The notes beneath the pieces were generated by a model. The model saw nothing but the letters and a program-made list of their open reading frames with translations, was not told the origin of the DNA and did no database searches. A stretch of DNA of 64,000 nt from positions 17,917 to 81,916 of the forward strand of contig JBBSML010000011.1 in the NCBI GenBank assembly GCA_038233215.1, given 5' to 3'. Made by a program: the position numbers and the translations under genes. Source of the stretch: JACDBZ01 sp038233215 (GTDB lineage Bacteria > Chloroflexota > Limnocylindria > QHBO01). Shown here piece after piece: positions 1 through 6,482 of the stretch; the first letter of the stretch is position 1; each line of letters starts with the position of its first letter.

Positions 1-474
1 GTCAAGGACGCGGGTCCCACCGTCACCGTCGAGGCGATCCGCGGCATGGCGGTCGTCAAGGACCTGCTCGTCGATATGGAGCCCTTCTGGGATTCGTTCA
101 AGCGCACGATGCCGTTCCTCGTCAATGACGAGCTTCCGGACGACGGCAAGGAGCGGCGCCAGTCGCCGGCGGATCGAGAGCGGTACGAGGACACCAGCCG
201 CTGCATCCTGTGCGCCGCATGCACGTCCGCCTGCCCGGTGTTCTGGTCGGACCAGTCGTATGTCGGTCCGGCGGCGATCGTCAATGCGCATCGGTTCATC
301 GTCGACTCGCGCGACACCGCCAAGCAGGAGCGGCTCGAGATCATGGCCGATCCCGACGGTGTCTGGCGCTGCCGCACGGTCTTCAACTGCGTCGAGGCCT
401 GCCCGCGTGACATCAAGATCACGAAGGCGATTCTCGAGGTGACGCAGGAGATCGGCAGGGCTGGGATTCGTTGA
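1..474 (+). CDS. sdhB: succinate dehydrogenase/fumarate reductase iron-sulfur subunit (5' partial)
   Basis: The reading frame is open from base 1, so the N-terminal 2Fe-2S ferredoxin part lies outside the window; 157 C-terminal residues remain. The motif CILCAACTSACP (about bases 202-237) is the 4Fe-4S cysteine cluster of SdhB/FrdB, and the later CRTVFNCVEACP supplies the remaining cysteines for the 3Fe-4S and 4Fe-4S centres. The phrases VVKDLLVDMEPF and FIVDSRDT are typical of SdhB. The protein passes electrons from the flavoprotein subunit to quinone at the membrane in the TCA cycle. The gene ends in an overlap with the next start codon (TTGA), so it is probably co-transcribed with it. Confidence 0.93.
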   Translation, partial: VKDAGPTVTVEAIRGMAVVKDLLVDMEPFWDSFKRTMPFLVNDELPDDGKERRQSPADRERYEDTSRCILCAACTSACPVFWSDQSYVGPAAIVNAHRFIVDSRDTAKQERLEIMADPDGVWRCRTVFNCVEACPRDIKITKAILEVTQEIGRAGIR

Positions 475-908
475 GGATTCTCATCTATACCGATGGCGCC
501 GCTCGTGGGAACCCCGGTCCGGCCGGTGCAGGCGCGATCCTGCGCGACCCATCCGACGGGACCGTGCTCGCCGAGATCGCACAGGGCCTGGGGCACGCCA
601 CCAACAACGTCGCCGAATGGACCGCGGTCCGTCTTGCACTCGAGGAAGCTCTCCGACTGGGCGCGACGCATGTCGATCTGCGCATGGACTCCGAGCTGGT
701 CGCTCGCCAGATCACCGGCATCTACCGCGTGAAGCACCCGGCTCTCAAGCCCATCCACGCCGTCACGATGGAGCTCCTGCGCTCGTTCCAGGGTTACACC
801 GTGGGTCATGTTCCGAGGGCACTCAACAAGGATGCGGACCGCCTCTCCAACGTGGCCATCGATGGAGGGGAGATTCGACGTGCCGGGCAACGTCCGACGC
901 CCATCTAG
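471..908 (+). CDS. ribonuclease H-like protein (RNase HI fold)
   Basis: This 145-aa protein has the RNase HI core. YTDGAARGNPGPAG holds the first catalytic aspartate (D8), NNVAEWTAV the glutamate (E49), RMDSELV the second aspartate (D73) and LNKDADRLSN the last (D123), so the DEDD set is intact. It should cleave RNA in RNA-DNA hybrids; without the basic protrusion of E. coli RnhA it resembles the short YpdQ/RnhC-like group. The TTG start at 471 overlaps the sdhB stop. An ATG start is not available nearby, so TTG is the best choice. It could be a specialised RNase H paralog rather than the main housekeeping enzyme. Confidence 0.85.
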   Translation: MRILIYTDGAARGNPGPAGAGAILRDPSDGTVLAEIAQGLGHATNNVAEWTAVRLALEEALRLGATHVDLRMDSELVARQITGIYRVKHPALKPIHAVTMELLRSFQGYTVGHVPRALNKDADRLSNVAIDGGEIRRAGQRPTPI

Positions 909-1803
909 CCTGGCTCTCGTGGCGCTCCTCGTCCTGGCGGCCTGCGCCACGGATCCGGATCCTTCTTCCACCGCCACCCCAGTGCCCATCGGGAGCGCGT
1001 CCTCGCTTGCATCGGCCGCGGCGTCCGTGGATGCCGCACCTCCGATTACGGCGGCGCCCACGCCGAGACCGATGCCGGACGAGGGCGGCGTGTACCTCGC
1101 GCTCGGCGATTCGATCACATTCGGCGTCGGGGTTCCGAATCCTCGACGCGGCGGCTACGTCGGACGCCTGTCCGAGCCTCTCGCGCTGAGTGACCCACCG
1201 ATCATCGAGACCCGGGTCTTCGCCGTTCCCGGCGAGACGGCCGCCGGATTCCTGGAGCGACGCATTGACGACGTGCGGGAGGCGATCGAGGAGCTCGGGC
1301 CGCGCGTCGAGCTGGTGACCATCGGGCTCGGGGCGAACGAGCTGCTTCGCGTCCGACGCGACCCGGCCTGCGCGGCCGACCCCAATGGATCTGCATGTTC
1401 GGCCGCCGCGTCGATCGCCATGAGCGAGGCAGCCGAAGCGTTGGACGGGGTGATCGCGGGTATTCAGGATGCCCTGGATGCCGAGGCGGCCGACGCGAGA
1501 ATCCTGGTCCTCGCCTACTACAACCCGGACGTCGAACCGATCGCGGTCGCGACGGTCGTCGGGTCGGACGGTGTCGTGAGCTGCGATCCTCTCGATGGTG
1601 CTCCGGGTCTGAACGACCGCATTGCCTGCGTCGCTCAGAGGCACCAGGTCGAGCTCGTGGATCTCTATGCGGCGTTCCTCGGGCGCGAGGCAGAGCTCAC
1701 CGGCATCGGCAACGGCGACGTTCACCCCAACGCTGCGGGGTATCAGGTCATCGCGGACACGATCGCCGCCAGGCTCGATGTTGCACCATCGGAGGAAGTC
1801 TGA
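880..1803 (+). CDS. SGNH/GDSL-family hydrolase, predicted lipoprotein
   Basis: The GTG at 880 follows a strong ribosome binding site (GGAGGGGAG, 864-872), so it is preferred over ATG 862 or ATG 808; it gives 307 aa and overlaps the end of the RNase H gene. The N-terminus is a lipoprotein signal peptide with lipobox LAAC (Cys22). After a Ser/Thr/Pro/Ala-rich linker, ALGDSITFG carries the nucleophilic serine (about residue 78), TIGLGANELL the block with the oxyanion Asn, and GDVHPNAAGY the C-terminal catalytic Asp/His. The family contains esterases, lipases and acyl-carbohydrate esterases; the substrate cannot be read from sequence. It is expected to be exported and membrane-anchored. Confidence 0.85.
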   Translation: MPGNVRRPSSLALVALLVLAACATDPDPSSTATPVPIGSASSLASAAASVDAAPPITAAPTPRPMPDEGGVYLALGDSITFGVGVPNPRRGGYVGRLSEPLALSDPPIIETRVFAVPGETAAGFLERRIDDVREAIEELGPRVELVTIGLGANELLRVRRDPACAADPNGSACSAAASIAMSEAAEALDGVIAGIQDALDAEAADARILVLAYYNPDVEPIAVATVVGSDGVVSCDPLDGAPGLNDRIACVAQRHQVELVDLYAAFLGREAELTGIGNGDVHPNAAGYQVIADTIAARLDVAPSEEV

Positions 1804-2276
1804 TGGGTCGTTCCCCGCTTCTCACCATCGTCCTCGTGGCCGCGTGTGGCACTCCGTCGGCGAGCTCGTCATCCGCGAGTCAGCCCGACACAAATCTCCG
1901 CCCACCCGCGGCAGACGAACGTCTTCCCGTCGACGCTGCGGCCGCCACCGACTGGGACGAGTCCCATGGCCGCCTCCCTGCCGGTTTCGACGCAATCGAG
2001 TTCCATCCTTCCCACGAGGTACTGGTCGATGCGTTCTACGCCGCACTTCGACGCCGGTTCAACGGCGATCCTGTGCCCGCAGTCGAGGTGGCGGCTCTCG
2101 ATCGCACGTCCGCGCAAGCGGTGGTGCTCGTCACGAGCACCGGCTTCGGGGGCGAGGGCAGCTCCGGCGATCAGTTTCTGCTCGTGCTGCTTCGCGAGCA
2201 GGACGGCTGGCGCGTCGAGCGCACCCTCCACCGCTTCCTGTGTCGCGTGATCGGTCCGGACTGTGGCGGGGACTGA
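1803..2276 (+). CDS. hypothetical lipoprotein
   Basis: The ATG overlaps the stop of the SGNH hydrolase (TGATG), so the two are translationally coupled. The 157-aa product starts with a short hydrophobic segment ending in a lipobox (VLVAAC, Cys15) followed by a Ser-rich stretch typical of an exported lipoprotein linker. The rest has no motif that I recognise; it contains VAALDRTSAQAVVLVTSTG and a C-terminal pair of cysteines (FLCRVIGPDC). Since it follows a lipoprotein hydrolase it may act with it at the cell surface, but that is only an inference from position. Confidence 0.65.
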   Translation: MGRSPLLTIVLVAACGTPSASSSSASQPDTNLRPPAADERLPVDAAAATDWDESHGRLPAGFDAIEFHPSHEVLVDAFYAALRRRFNGDPVPAVEVAALDRTSAQAVVLVTSTGFGGEGSSGDQFLLVLLREQDGWRVERTLHRFLCRVIGPDCGGD

Positions 2277-2322
2277 GATCCCGTAGGCTGCGGTGCGTGA
2301 CCGAACAAGTGTTCGACTCGGG

Positions 2323-2328
2323 TACAAT
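2323..2328 (+). promoter_or_regulatory. -10 element of the RNase P RNA promoter
   Basis: TACAAT lies 6 nt before the first base of the P1 helix of the RNase P RNA. Because the RNA 5' end is fixed by pairing, this promoter calibrates the -10 to +1 distance in this genome. No clear -35 box is visible. Confidence 0.75.
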
Positions 2329-2334
2329 GCCCGT

Positions 2335-2667
2335 CCCTGGAGGCGGCTGGACGGTCGCGGGCGCATCGGCCGAAAGGCTGCGTCCGAGGAAAGTCCGAGC
2401 TCCTCAGAGCAGGCTAGCGGGTAACACCCGTCCGCCGTGAGGCGAGGACCAGCGCCACAGTGACGATGCCCGCTCCTTTCGGGGAGCGGGAGTGAAACGG
2501 GCAAGCTCTAGCCGGAGCAAGACCGAATAGGGGAGCGCAAGGCGGCCTTCGGGCCGCAGCAGGTGGCTCGCTCAGCTCCCGGGTAGGTCGCATAGATGGA
2601 TGGCCGTCCATGAGACCGATGCGAATCGGGCTCGGGACAGAACTCGGCTTACAGGCCGCCTCCAGGG
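2335..2667 (+). ncRNA. rnpB: RNase P RNA, bacterial type A
   Basis: The ends pair perfectly over 13 bp (2335-2347 with 2655-2667) to form P1. Conserved segments appear in order: GAGGAAAGTCCGAGCTC (2387-2403), GGTAACACC, GTGAAACGGGCAAGCTC, AGACCGAATAGGGGAGC, the AGATGGATG segment and the 3' GACAGAACTCGGCTTA (2637-2652). The 333-nt length and presence of the long-range elements fit a type A ribozyme. It removes the 5' leader of pre-tRNAs together with RnpA. It sits between a lipoprotein gene and an intergenic stretch and has its own promoter. Confidence 0.96.
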
Positions 2668-2668
2668 A

Positions 2669-2905
2669 CTACTCCTCATCCTCGCGCCAGACCGAGCGTG
2701 CCGTGCATGCGTTGCAGATGGGTCGGGCCTCGTCCATCGTTCCGAGCGGGAGAGGATGGTCGATGCCGCCGAGCAGGCAGTCGACCTGGACGGATGCCGG
2801 ATCGGCGGGAAGGATGCTGACATGGCGCACCGAGCAGCGACGGATCCGACCGGATCGCGCGATCGGTCGGCGCTCCTCGCCCCCCTGGACCGGGTTCAGC
2901 GCCAT
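2669..2905 (-). CDS. small cysteine-containing hypothetical protein
   Basis: The 439-bp stretch between rnpB and 3107 holds this minus-strand frame of 78 aa, ending 1 nt from the rnpB 3' end. Its third codon positions are strongly GC-biased like the real genes around it, and the product has RRCSVRH, VDCLLGG and ICNAC, so four cysteines that could form a small zinc site ending in CxxC. I do not recognise a family. The ribosome binding site is weak and there is no obvious partner gene. It may be a genuine small zinc-ribbon-like protein or a chance frame. Confidence 0.4.
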   Translation of the reverse strand: MALNPVQGGEERRPIARSGRIRRCSVRHVSILPADPASVQVDCLLGGIDHPLPLGTMDEARPICNACTARSVWREDEE

Positions 2906-3055
2906 GGAAGTGATCCGCCTCTGTGCTGTGAGTGAAGGTCCATCCGACTGGCCACGGTCCTGAGGCTAGCGACGGGTGCGTGCGATCAACACTGGCGCGT
3001 TCGTACCATGAGCCCTGGTCCACCGGCTCCGTCGCCTATTCGAGACGGCGCACGC

Positions 3056-3061
3056 TAGACT
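3056..3061 (+). promoter_or_regulatory. putative -10 element
   Basis: TAGACT, matching the TANNNT pattern found at other starts here, lies about 45 nt upstream of the GTG at 3107. No convincing -35 box. Confidence 0.4.
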
Positions 3062-3106
3062 CACGCGGGTCGCGCCCACGCGGCGTACGGAATCGAGGAG
3101 GGGTTC

Positions 3107-4099
3107 GTGTTCGGACGACGAAAGCGCGAAGAGGCCGCCGCGGCAGAGGCGTCTCGCGAGGCCGAACGTCACGCGCTGTTCGCTCGATTGGCCGAACGCC
3201 CCGAACAGATCTGCCCATTTCTCGGCCTCGAGGCTGACCGCACCGGGTATATCGACGGCGTAAGCGATGACCATCGCTGCTTCGCATTCGGCGACCCGGC
3301 GCCCATCTCAGCCGAGCAGCAGACCCGCGTCTGCCAGGAGCGCGGCTATGGCAACTGCCCTCGCTACCTTCGTGGGGTCCTGGTGATACCCACGGAGGAG
3401 CTGGAGGCACTTCGACGGCCCCGCGCCGCGGTCGAGCCGCCGCTCCCCGTGGCGGTCGTCGATCCGGAGCGTCGTAGCCGCGGGCCGATCGTGGCGCTCC
3501 TCGCTCTCCTGCTGCTCATCGGTGGGGGTGCTGCCGCCGCGTACCTTCTGCTTGGCCAGGACCCGGGCGTCGCCATCATTCCCAGCCCGAGCGTGACTCC
3601 GTCCGTCCCACCGACGGCGGGTCCCACCGTCGCGCCCAGCGCGACCGCTGCGCCGACGCCCACGCCCACGCCAACGGCGACGGCCTCGCCGACACCGACA
3701 CCGGCACAGACGCCCTCTCCAACGCCGACCGGATCCACGCCGGCCAGCCCGACGCCTGAGCCGACGCCTGTTGCCGGCGACGCCTTTGCGTTTTACGAGG
3801 TCTCCGTCAGCCCAGGCGGTTACACCCTCTATGCATTCGATGACGGTTCGGTGGGTGCCGAACGAGCCGTGAGTTTCAACCAGTTCTCATCTGCGCGAGT
3901 CGAGCCCGCGACGGGCGACGATGGCGAGGTCTACTGGGTCACGCAGAACGGCGCTCTTGTCGGGTTCGGGTACCGCTCTCCGGATTCGGGTGATTTCCGG
4001 ATTCGGGCGGTCTTCCTCAACACCGACGGAGACCGACGCTCCGCATTCCTGGATGAAGCTGAGCTCGACCAGCTGCCCGAGGCGACACCCGCTCCCTGA
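3107..4099 (+). CDS. single-pass membrane protein with a four-cysteine N-terminal motif and Pro/Thr-rich stalk
   Basis: The GTG start follows GAGGAGGGG (3096-3103). The 330-aa protein has a charged N-terminus, a cytoplasmic cysteine domain (C36 in CPFLGL, C58, C76 and C84 in CPRYLRG), a transmembrane helix near residues 125-150, a long Pro/Thr repeat stalk (about residues 160-220) and a folded C-terminal domain outside the cell. The CPxLG...CPRY arrangement recurs, in my recollection, in Chloroflexota membrane and LysM proteins, where it probably binds metal. The function is unknown. It lies alone between rnpB and the dcw promoter. Confidence 0.8.
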   Translation: MFGRRKREEAAAAEASREAERHALFARLAERPEQICPFLGLEADRTGYIDGVSDDHRCFAFGDPAPISAEQQTRVCQERGYGNCPRYLRGVLVIPTEELEALRRPRAAVEPPLPVAVVDPERRSRGPIVALLALLLLIGGGAAAAYLLLGQDPGVAIIPSPSVTPSVPPTAGPTVAPSATAAPTPTPTPTATASPTPTPAQTPSPTPTGSTPASPTPEPTPVAGDAFAFYEVSVSPGGYTLYAFDDGSVGAERAVSFNQFSSARVEPATGDDGEVYWVTQNGALVGFGYRSPDSGDFRIRAVFLNTDGDRRSAFLDEAELDQLPEATPAP

Positions 4100-4126
4100 C
4101 CGCCGGAGCCCCTCGCTCCAACCAGC

Positions 4127-4142
4127 GCACAGATTTCTGTGC
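4127..4142 (+). terminator. possible hairpin terminator
   Basis: GCACAG-ATTT-CTGTGC forms a 6-bp stem with a 4-nt loop between the membrane protein gene and the mraZ promoter. It has no T-tract, so it is only a candidate. Confidence 0.35.
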
Positions 4143-4208
4143 TGCGGGCTCGCTGGCCTCGACATGTCGATGTCGCCAGACCCCATGTTCCTGCGCGCCA
4201 AAAAACTC

Positions 4209-4236
4209 TTGACGGGGATGCCTTGCCCTGTATAGT
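4209..4236 (+). promoter_or_regulatory. promoter of the dcw cluster (PmraZ)
   Basis: TTGACG (4209-4214) and TATAGT (4231-4236) are separated by 16 bp. This is the best sigma-70-type promoter in the window. The MraZ-type repeat array begins on the last base of the -10 box. Confidence 0.85.
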
Positions 4237-4280
4237 GGCGGTGCGTGGTTCCAAATGGGGCCATATGGGGATTAGTGGTG
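4236..4280 (+). promoter_or_regulatory. MraZ operator: five TGGNN direct repeats with 10-bp period
   Basis: TGGCG (4236), TGGTT (4246), TGGGG (4256), TGGGG (4266) and TGGTG (4276) stand exactly 10 bp apart, on one face of the helix. E. coli MraZ is known to bind TGGGN repeats separated by 5 nt upstream of its own operon. The position immediately downstream of the -10 box fits autorepression of the whole dcw cluster. Confidence 0.8.
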
Positions 4281-4293
4281 AACGACCGACACG

Positions 4294-4743
4294 ATGGAGC
4301 GAACGACATTCCTCACCGGGGAATTCCGGCATGCGCTGGACGACCGAGGCCGCGTGGCGGTTCCGGTCCGATTTCGCGCGCGGTTGGCACAGGGAGCGAC
4401 CCTGGCCCGCTGGCTGGACGGCTGCCTGGCGATTTTCCCCGCCGATACGTGGGAGGAGCTGGCGGCCAAGATCCAGGCACTGCCGACGACGAACGCCGCC
4501 GCTCGCCAATTTGGTCGATTCATGAGCTCGGGAGCGGTAGAGGTGGAGCTCGACCGACAGGGACGACTCCTCGTTCCGAGCTATCTGCGCGAATACGCCG
4601 GCCTGGCTCAGACCGAGGTGGTCGTCGTCGGCGCGCTGAACCGGCTCGAAATCTGGGCGCCGAAGCGGTGGCAGCCGTATCGGTCTCAGATCGAGGACCA
4701 GCCGGAGGCACTCGCCGAGCATCTTGCCGACCTGGGCATCTGA
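4294..4743 (+). CDS. mraZ: transcriptional regulator MraZ
   Basis: The 149-aa protein is of normal family length and has two AbrB-like halves, each with the DxxGR motif followed by VP: DDRGRVAVP (about residues 16-24) and DRQGRLLVP (about 87-95). MraZ forms ring oligomers that bind phased repeats upstream of its own gene and represses the division/wall cluster. The operator just upstream has five such repeats. No strong ribosome binding site precedes the ATG. It is the first gene of the dcw cluster and is followed by rsmH. Confidence 0.95.
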   Translation: MERTTFLTGEFRHALDDRGRVAVPVRFRARLAQGATLARWLDGCLAIFPADTWEELAAKIQALPTTNAAARQFGRFMSSGAVEVELDRQGRLLVPSYLREYAGLAQTEVVVVGALNRLEIWAPKRWQPYRSQIEDQPEALAEHLADLGI

Positions 4744-4813
4744 CGGTGTCCGGGTCATTCATGCGTTTCCGGGCCGGTCGGCCCGCCGTCCGACAGATGA
4801 GGTGCAACGCCAC

Positions 4814-5761
4814 ATGGGAGAAGGGCACCTGCCGGTGCTGGTCGACGAGGTTCTCACCTCGTTGGCTGTCGCTGCCGGCAGCTCCGTGGCTGACTGCACC
4901 GTCGGCGGCGGTGGGCACGCCGAGCGGCTGCTGGAAACCGCGTCTCCGGGTGGCCGCCTGCTCGGCATCGATGCCGACCGGGCGGCCATCGCGGAGGCGG
5001 AACACACACTTGAGCGCTTCGGCCCGCGCGTCACGCTGCGCCAGGCCAACTTCGAAGCTATCTACGACGTTGCCGTCGAGACGGGCGCCGCGCCCCTTGA
5101 CGCCGTCCTTTTTGACCTCGGACTCAGCAGCTACCAGCTTGCTGACGCCAACCGGGGCTTCAGCTTTGCGGCCGATGCGCCGCCGGACATGAGATTCGAT
5201 GAAACGAGTGGTCTATCAGCCCTTGAGCTCATCGAGCGCTCCTCGGAACGAGAGCTCGCCGGCATTATCGCGACGTTTGGTGAGGAGCGCCGTGCAGGCC
5301 GCATCGCGAAGGCGCTCGTGGCGGCGAGTGCGGAGGGCCGGATCCTGACCGCAACCGACCTGGCGGCGGTGATCGCCGCGGTTGCTCCGGCGCGGCGCGG
5401 TGGCGCGGACGCCGGACGAATCCACCCGGCGACCCGCACATTCCAGGCGCTGCGCATCGCCGTAAATCGGGAGATCGAGGTGCTCTCCGCCGGCCTTGCC
5501 GGAGCACTGGCAGCGCTCCGCCCCGGTGGGCGGATGGCCGTGATCAGCTATCACAGCCTCGAGGATCGCATCGTGAAGCGATTCGTCGTTCGCGAGAGTC
5601 GCGACTGCGTCGAGGAGCCCCTGCCACCCGCCTGCACCTGCGGGCATCGCGCGCAGCTGCGCGCCGTCACCAAGGGCGTCATCACCGCGGGCCCCGACGA
5701 GGTCCGGCGGAACCGCCGCGCGCGCAGTGCCAAGCTGCGTGTCGCCGAGAAGCTGGCGTGA
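4814..5761 (+). CDS. rsmH: 16S rRNA (cytosine-1402-N4)-methyltransferase
   Basis: RsmH (MraW) methylates C1402 in the decoding centre of 16S rRNA with S-adenosylmethionine. The start is ATG 4814, preceded by GAGGTG (4799-4804) and giving the family N-terminus HLPVLVDEVL; the frame is open further upstream but overlaps mraZ and shows no homology. CTVGGGGHAERLLE is the SAM-binding loop, LFDLGLSSYQL the conserved motif IV, and ISYHSLEDRIVKRF the C-terminal signature. Length is 315 aa, normal for the family. It is the second dcw gene. Confidence 0.95.
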   Translation: MGEGHLPVLVDEVLTSLAVAAGSSVADCTVGGGGHAERLLETASPGGRLLGIDADRAAIAEAEHTLERFGPRVTLRQANFEAIYDVAVETGAAPLDAVLFDLGLSSYQLADANRGFSFAADAPPDMRFDETSGLSALELIERSSERELAGIIATFGEERRAGRIAKALVAASAEGRILTATDLAAVIAAVAPARRGGADAGRIHPATRTFQALRIAVNREIEVLSAGLAGALAALRPGGRMAVISYHSLEDRIVKRFVVRESRDCVEEPLPPACTCGHRAQLRAVTKGVITAGPDEVRRNRRARSAKLRVAEKLA

Positions 5762-5786
5762 GCCGAGCGAAGGAGGAGGGTCACCG

Positions 5787-5999
5787 ATGAGCAAGGGACG
5801 TTCTCGACACCAGGCCAGCCGACGCCGCATGTATTCGGCGCGGCAACGGGACCTGCGCGAGCGGCGGGTCCGCGCCGTGACCGAGGAGCAGTACTGGTTG
5901 AGTGACGGGGTCACGGCCGTCGAAATCGAGGAGAGCCTCGATTTCGAGGCACCAACCAGCTTCAGTGCCTCGGCGGGCGACCGCGCGACCGCGGCCTAG
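5787..5999 (+). CDS. small basic hypothetical protein between rsmH and ftsL
   Basis: An AGGAGGAGGG site (5771-5780) sits 6 nt before ATG 5787, the best ribosome binding site in this region, which supports a real 70-aa gene. The first half is very basic (RSRHQASRRRMYSARQRDLRERRVR) and the second half is acidic and low in complexity, with no membrane segment. I do not recognise a family. Its place between rsmH and ftsL is where some bacteria encode small division proteins, so a role in division or in wall synthesis regulation is possible but unproven. Confidence 0.7.
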   Translation: MSKGRSRHQASRRRMYSARQRDLRERRVRAVTEEQYWLSDGVTAVEIEESLDFEAPTSFSASAGDRATAA

Positions 6000-6023
6000 A
6001 CACCGAGCAGCAAGGGCGAACAG

Positions 6024-6440
6024 ATGGCAGTCACCGGCGCACGACCCGCGACAAACCCCTGGTTCCTGGGGCGTCCCAGCGCACCTCGCGCACGGACGCG
6101 TCCGGAACCGGCGCGCCGCACCAGGCGCAATTCGGCTGATCGACGAGCTCCGTCGCGAATCGACATCCGTGCGTTGCTGGTGGCCATCGTGGTCGCGGCA
6201 GGGCTTGCGTTGTTCTACCTGAGCCAGTCCACGCGCGTTGCGGCGACGGGCTACGAGATCGATGCGCTCGAGGCGACGCTCGCCCAGAGCCACGCCGATC
6301 AGCAACAACTCATCTGGGCCATCGGTCAGGCCCGCTCGCCTGGTGAGATTACGCAGCGCGCCAGGAGCGAGCTGGAGCTCGTCCTCCTCGAGGACGGGGC
6401 GGTGACCTTCGCCTCGTCCGCCAGCCAACCTGCCGATTGA
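6024..6440 (+). CDS. ftsL: FtsL/DivIC-like cell division protein
   Basis: The 138-aa product has a basic, disordered cytoplasmic N-terminus (about residues 1-47), one transmembrane helix (ALLVAIVVAAGLALFYL, about 50-66) and a periplasmic/extracellular coiled-coil-like segment (YEIDALEATLAQSHADQQQL). FtsL sequences are poorly conserved, so the call rests on this topology and on position between rsmH and the class B penicillin-binding protein. FtsL forms a complex with FtsQ (DivIB) and FtsB (DivIC) that activates FtsWI. It could equally be the DivIC-type partner. Confidence 0.7.
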   Translation: MAVTGARPATNPWFLGRPSAPRARTRPEPARRTRRNSADRRAPSRIDIRALLVAIVVAAGLALFYLSQSTRVAATGYEIDALEATLAQSHADQQQLIWAIGQARSPGEITQRARSELELVLLEDGAVTFASSASQPAD

Positions 6441-6482
6441 TCTAGCCCGCGGCCGACTGACGGCCGTCGCACGGAGACCAAC

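Noticed and set aside
823..1725. 300-aa minus-strand frame opposite the SGNH hydrolase
   Set aside because: It is an Arg/His-rich shadow of the hydrolase, with no motif; the + strand product has signal peptide and catalytic motifs.
3655..3760. Tandem repeat in the Thr/Pro stalk region (possible repeat array)
   Set aside because: It is low-complexity coding DNA for a (Thr-Pro)n linker, not a CRISPR or mobile repeat.
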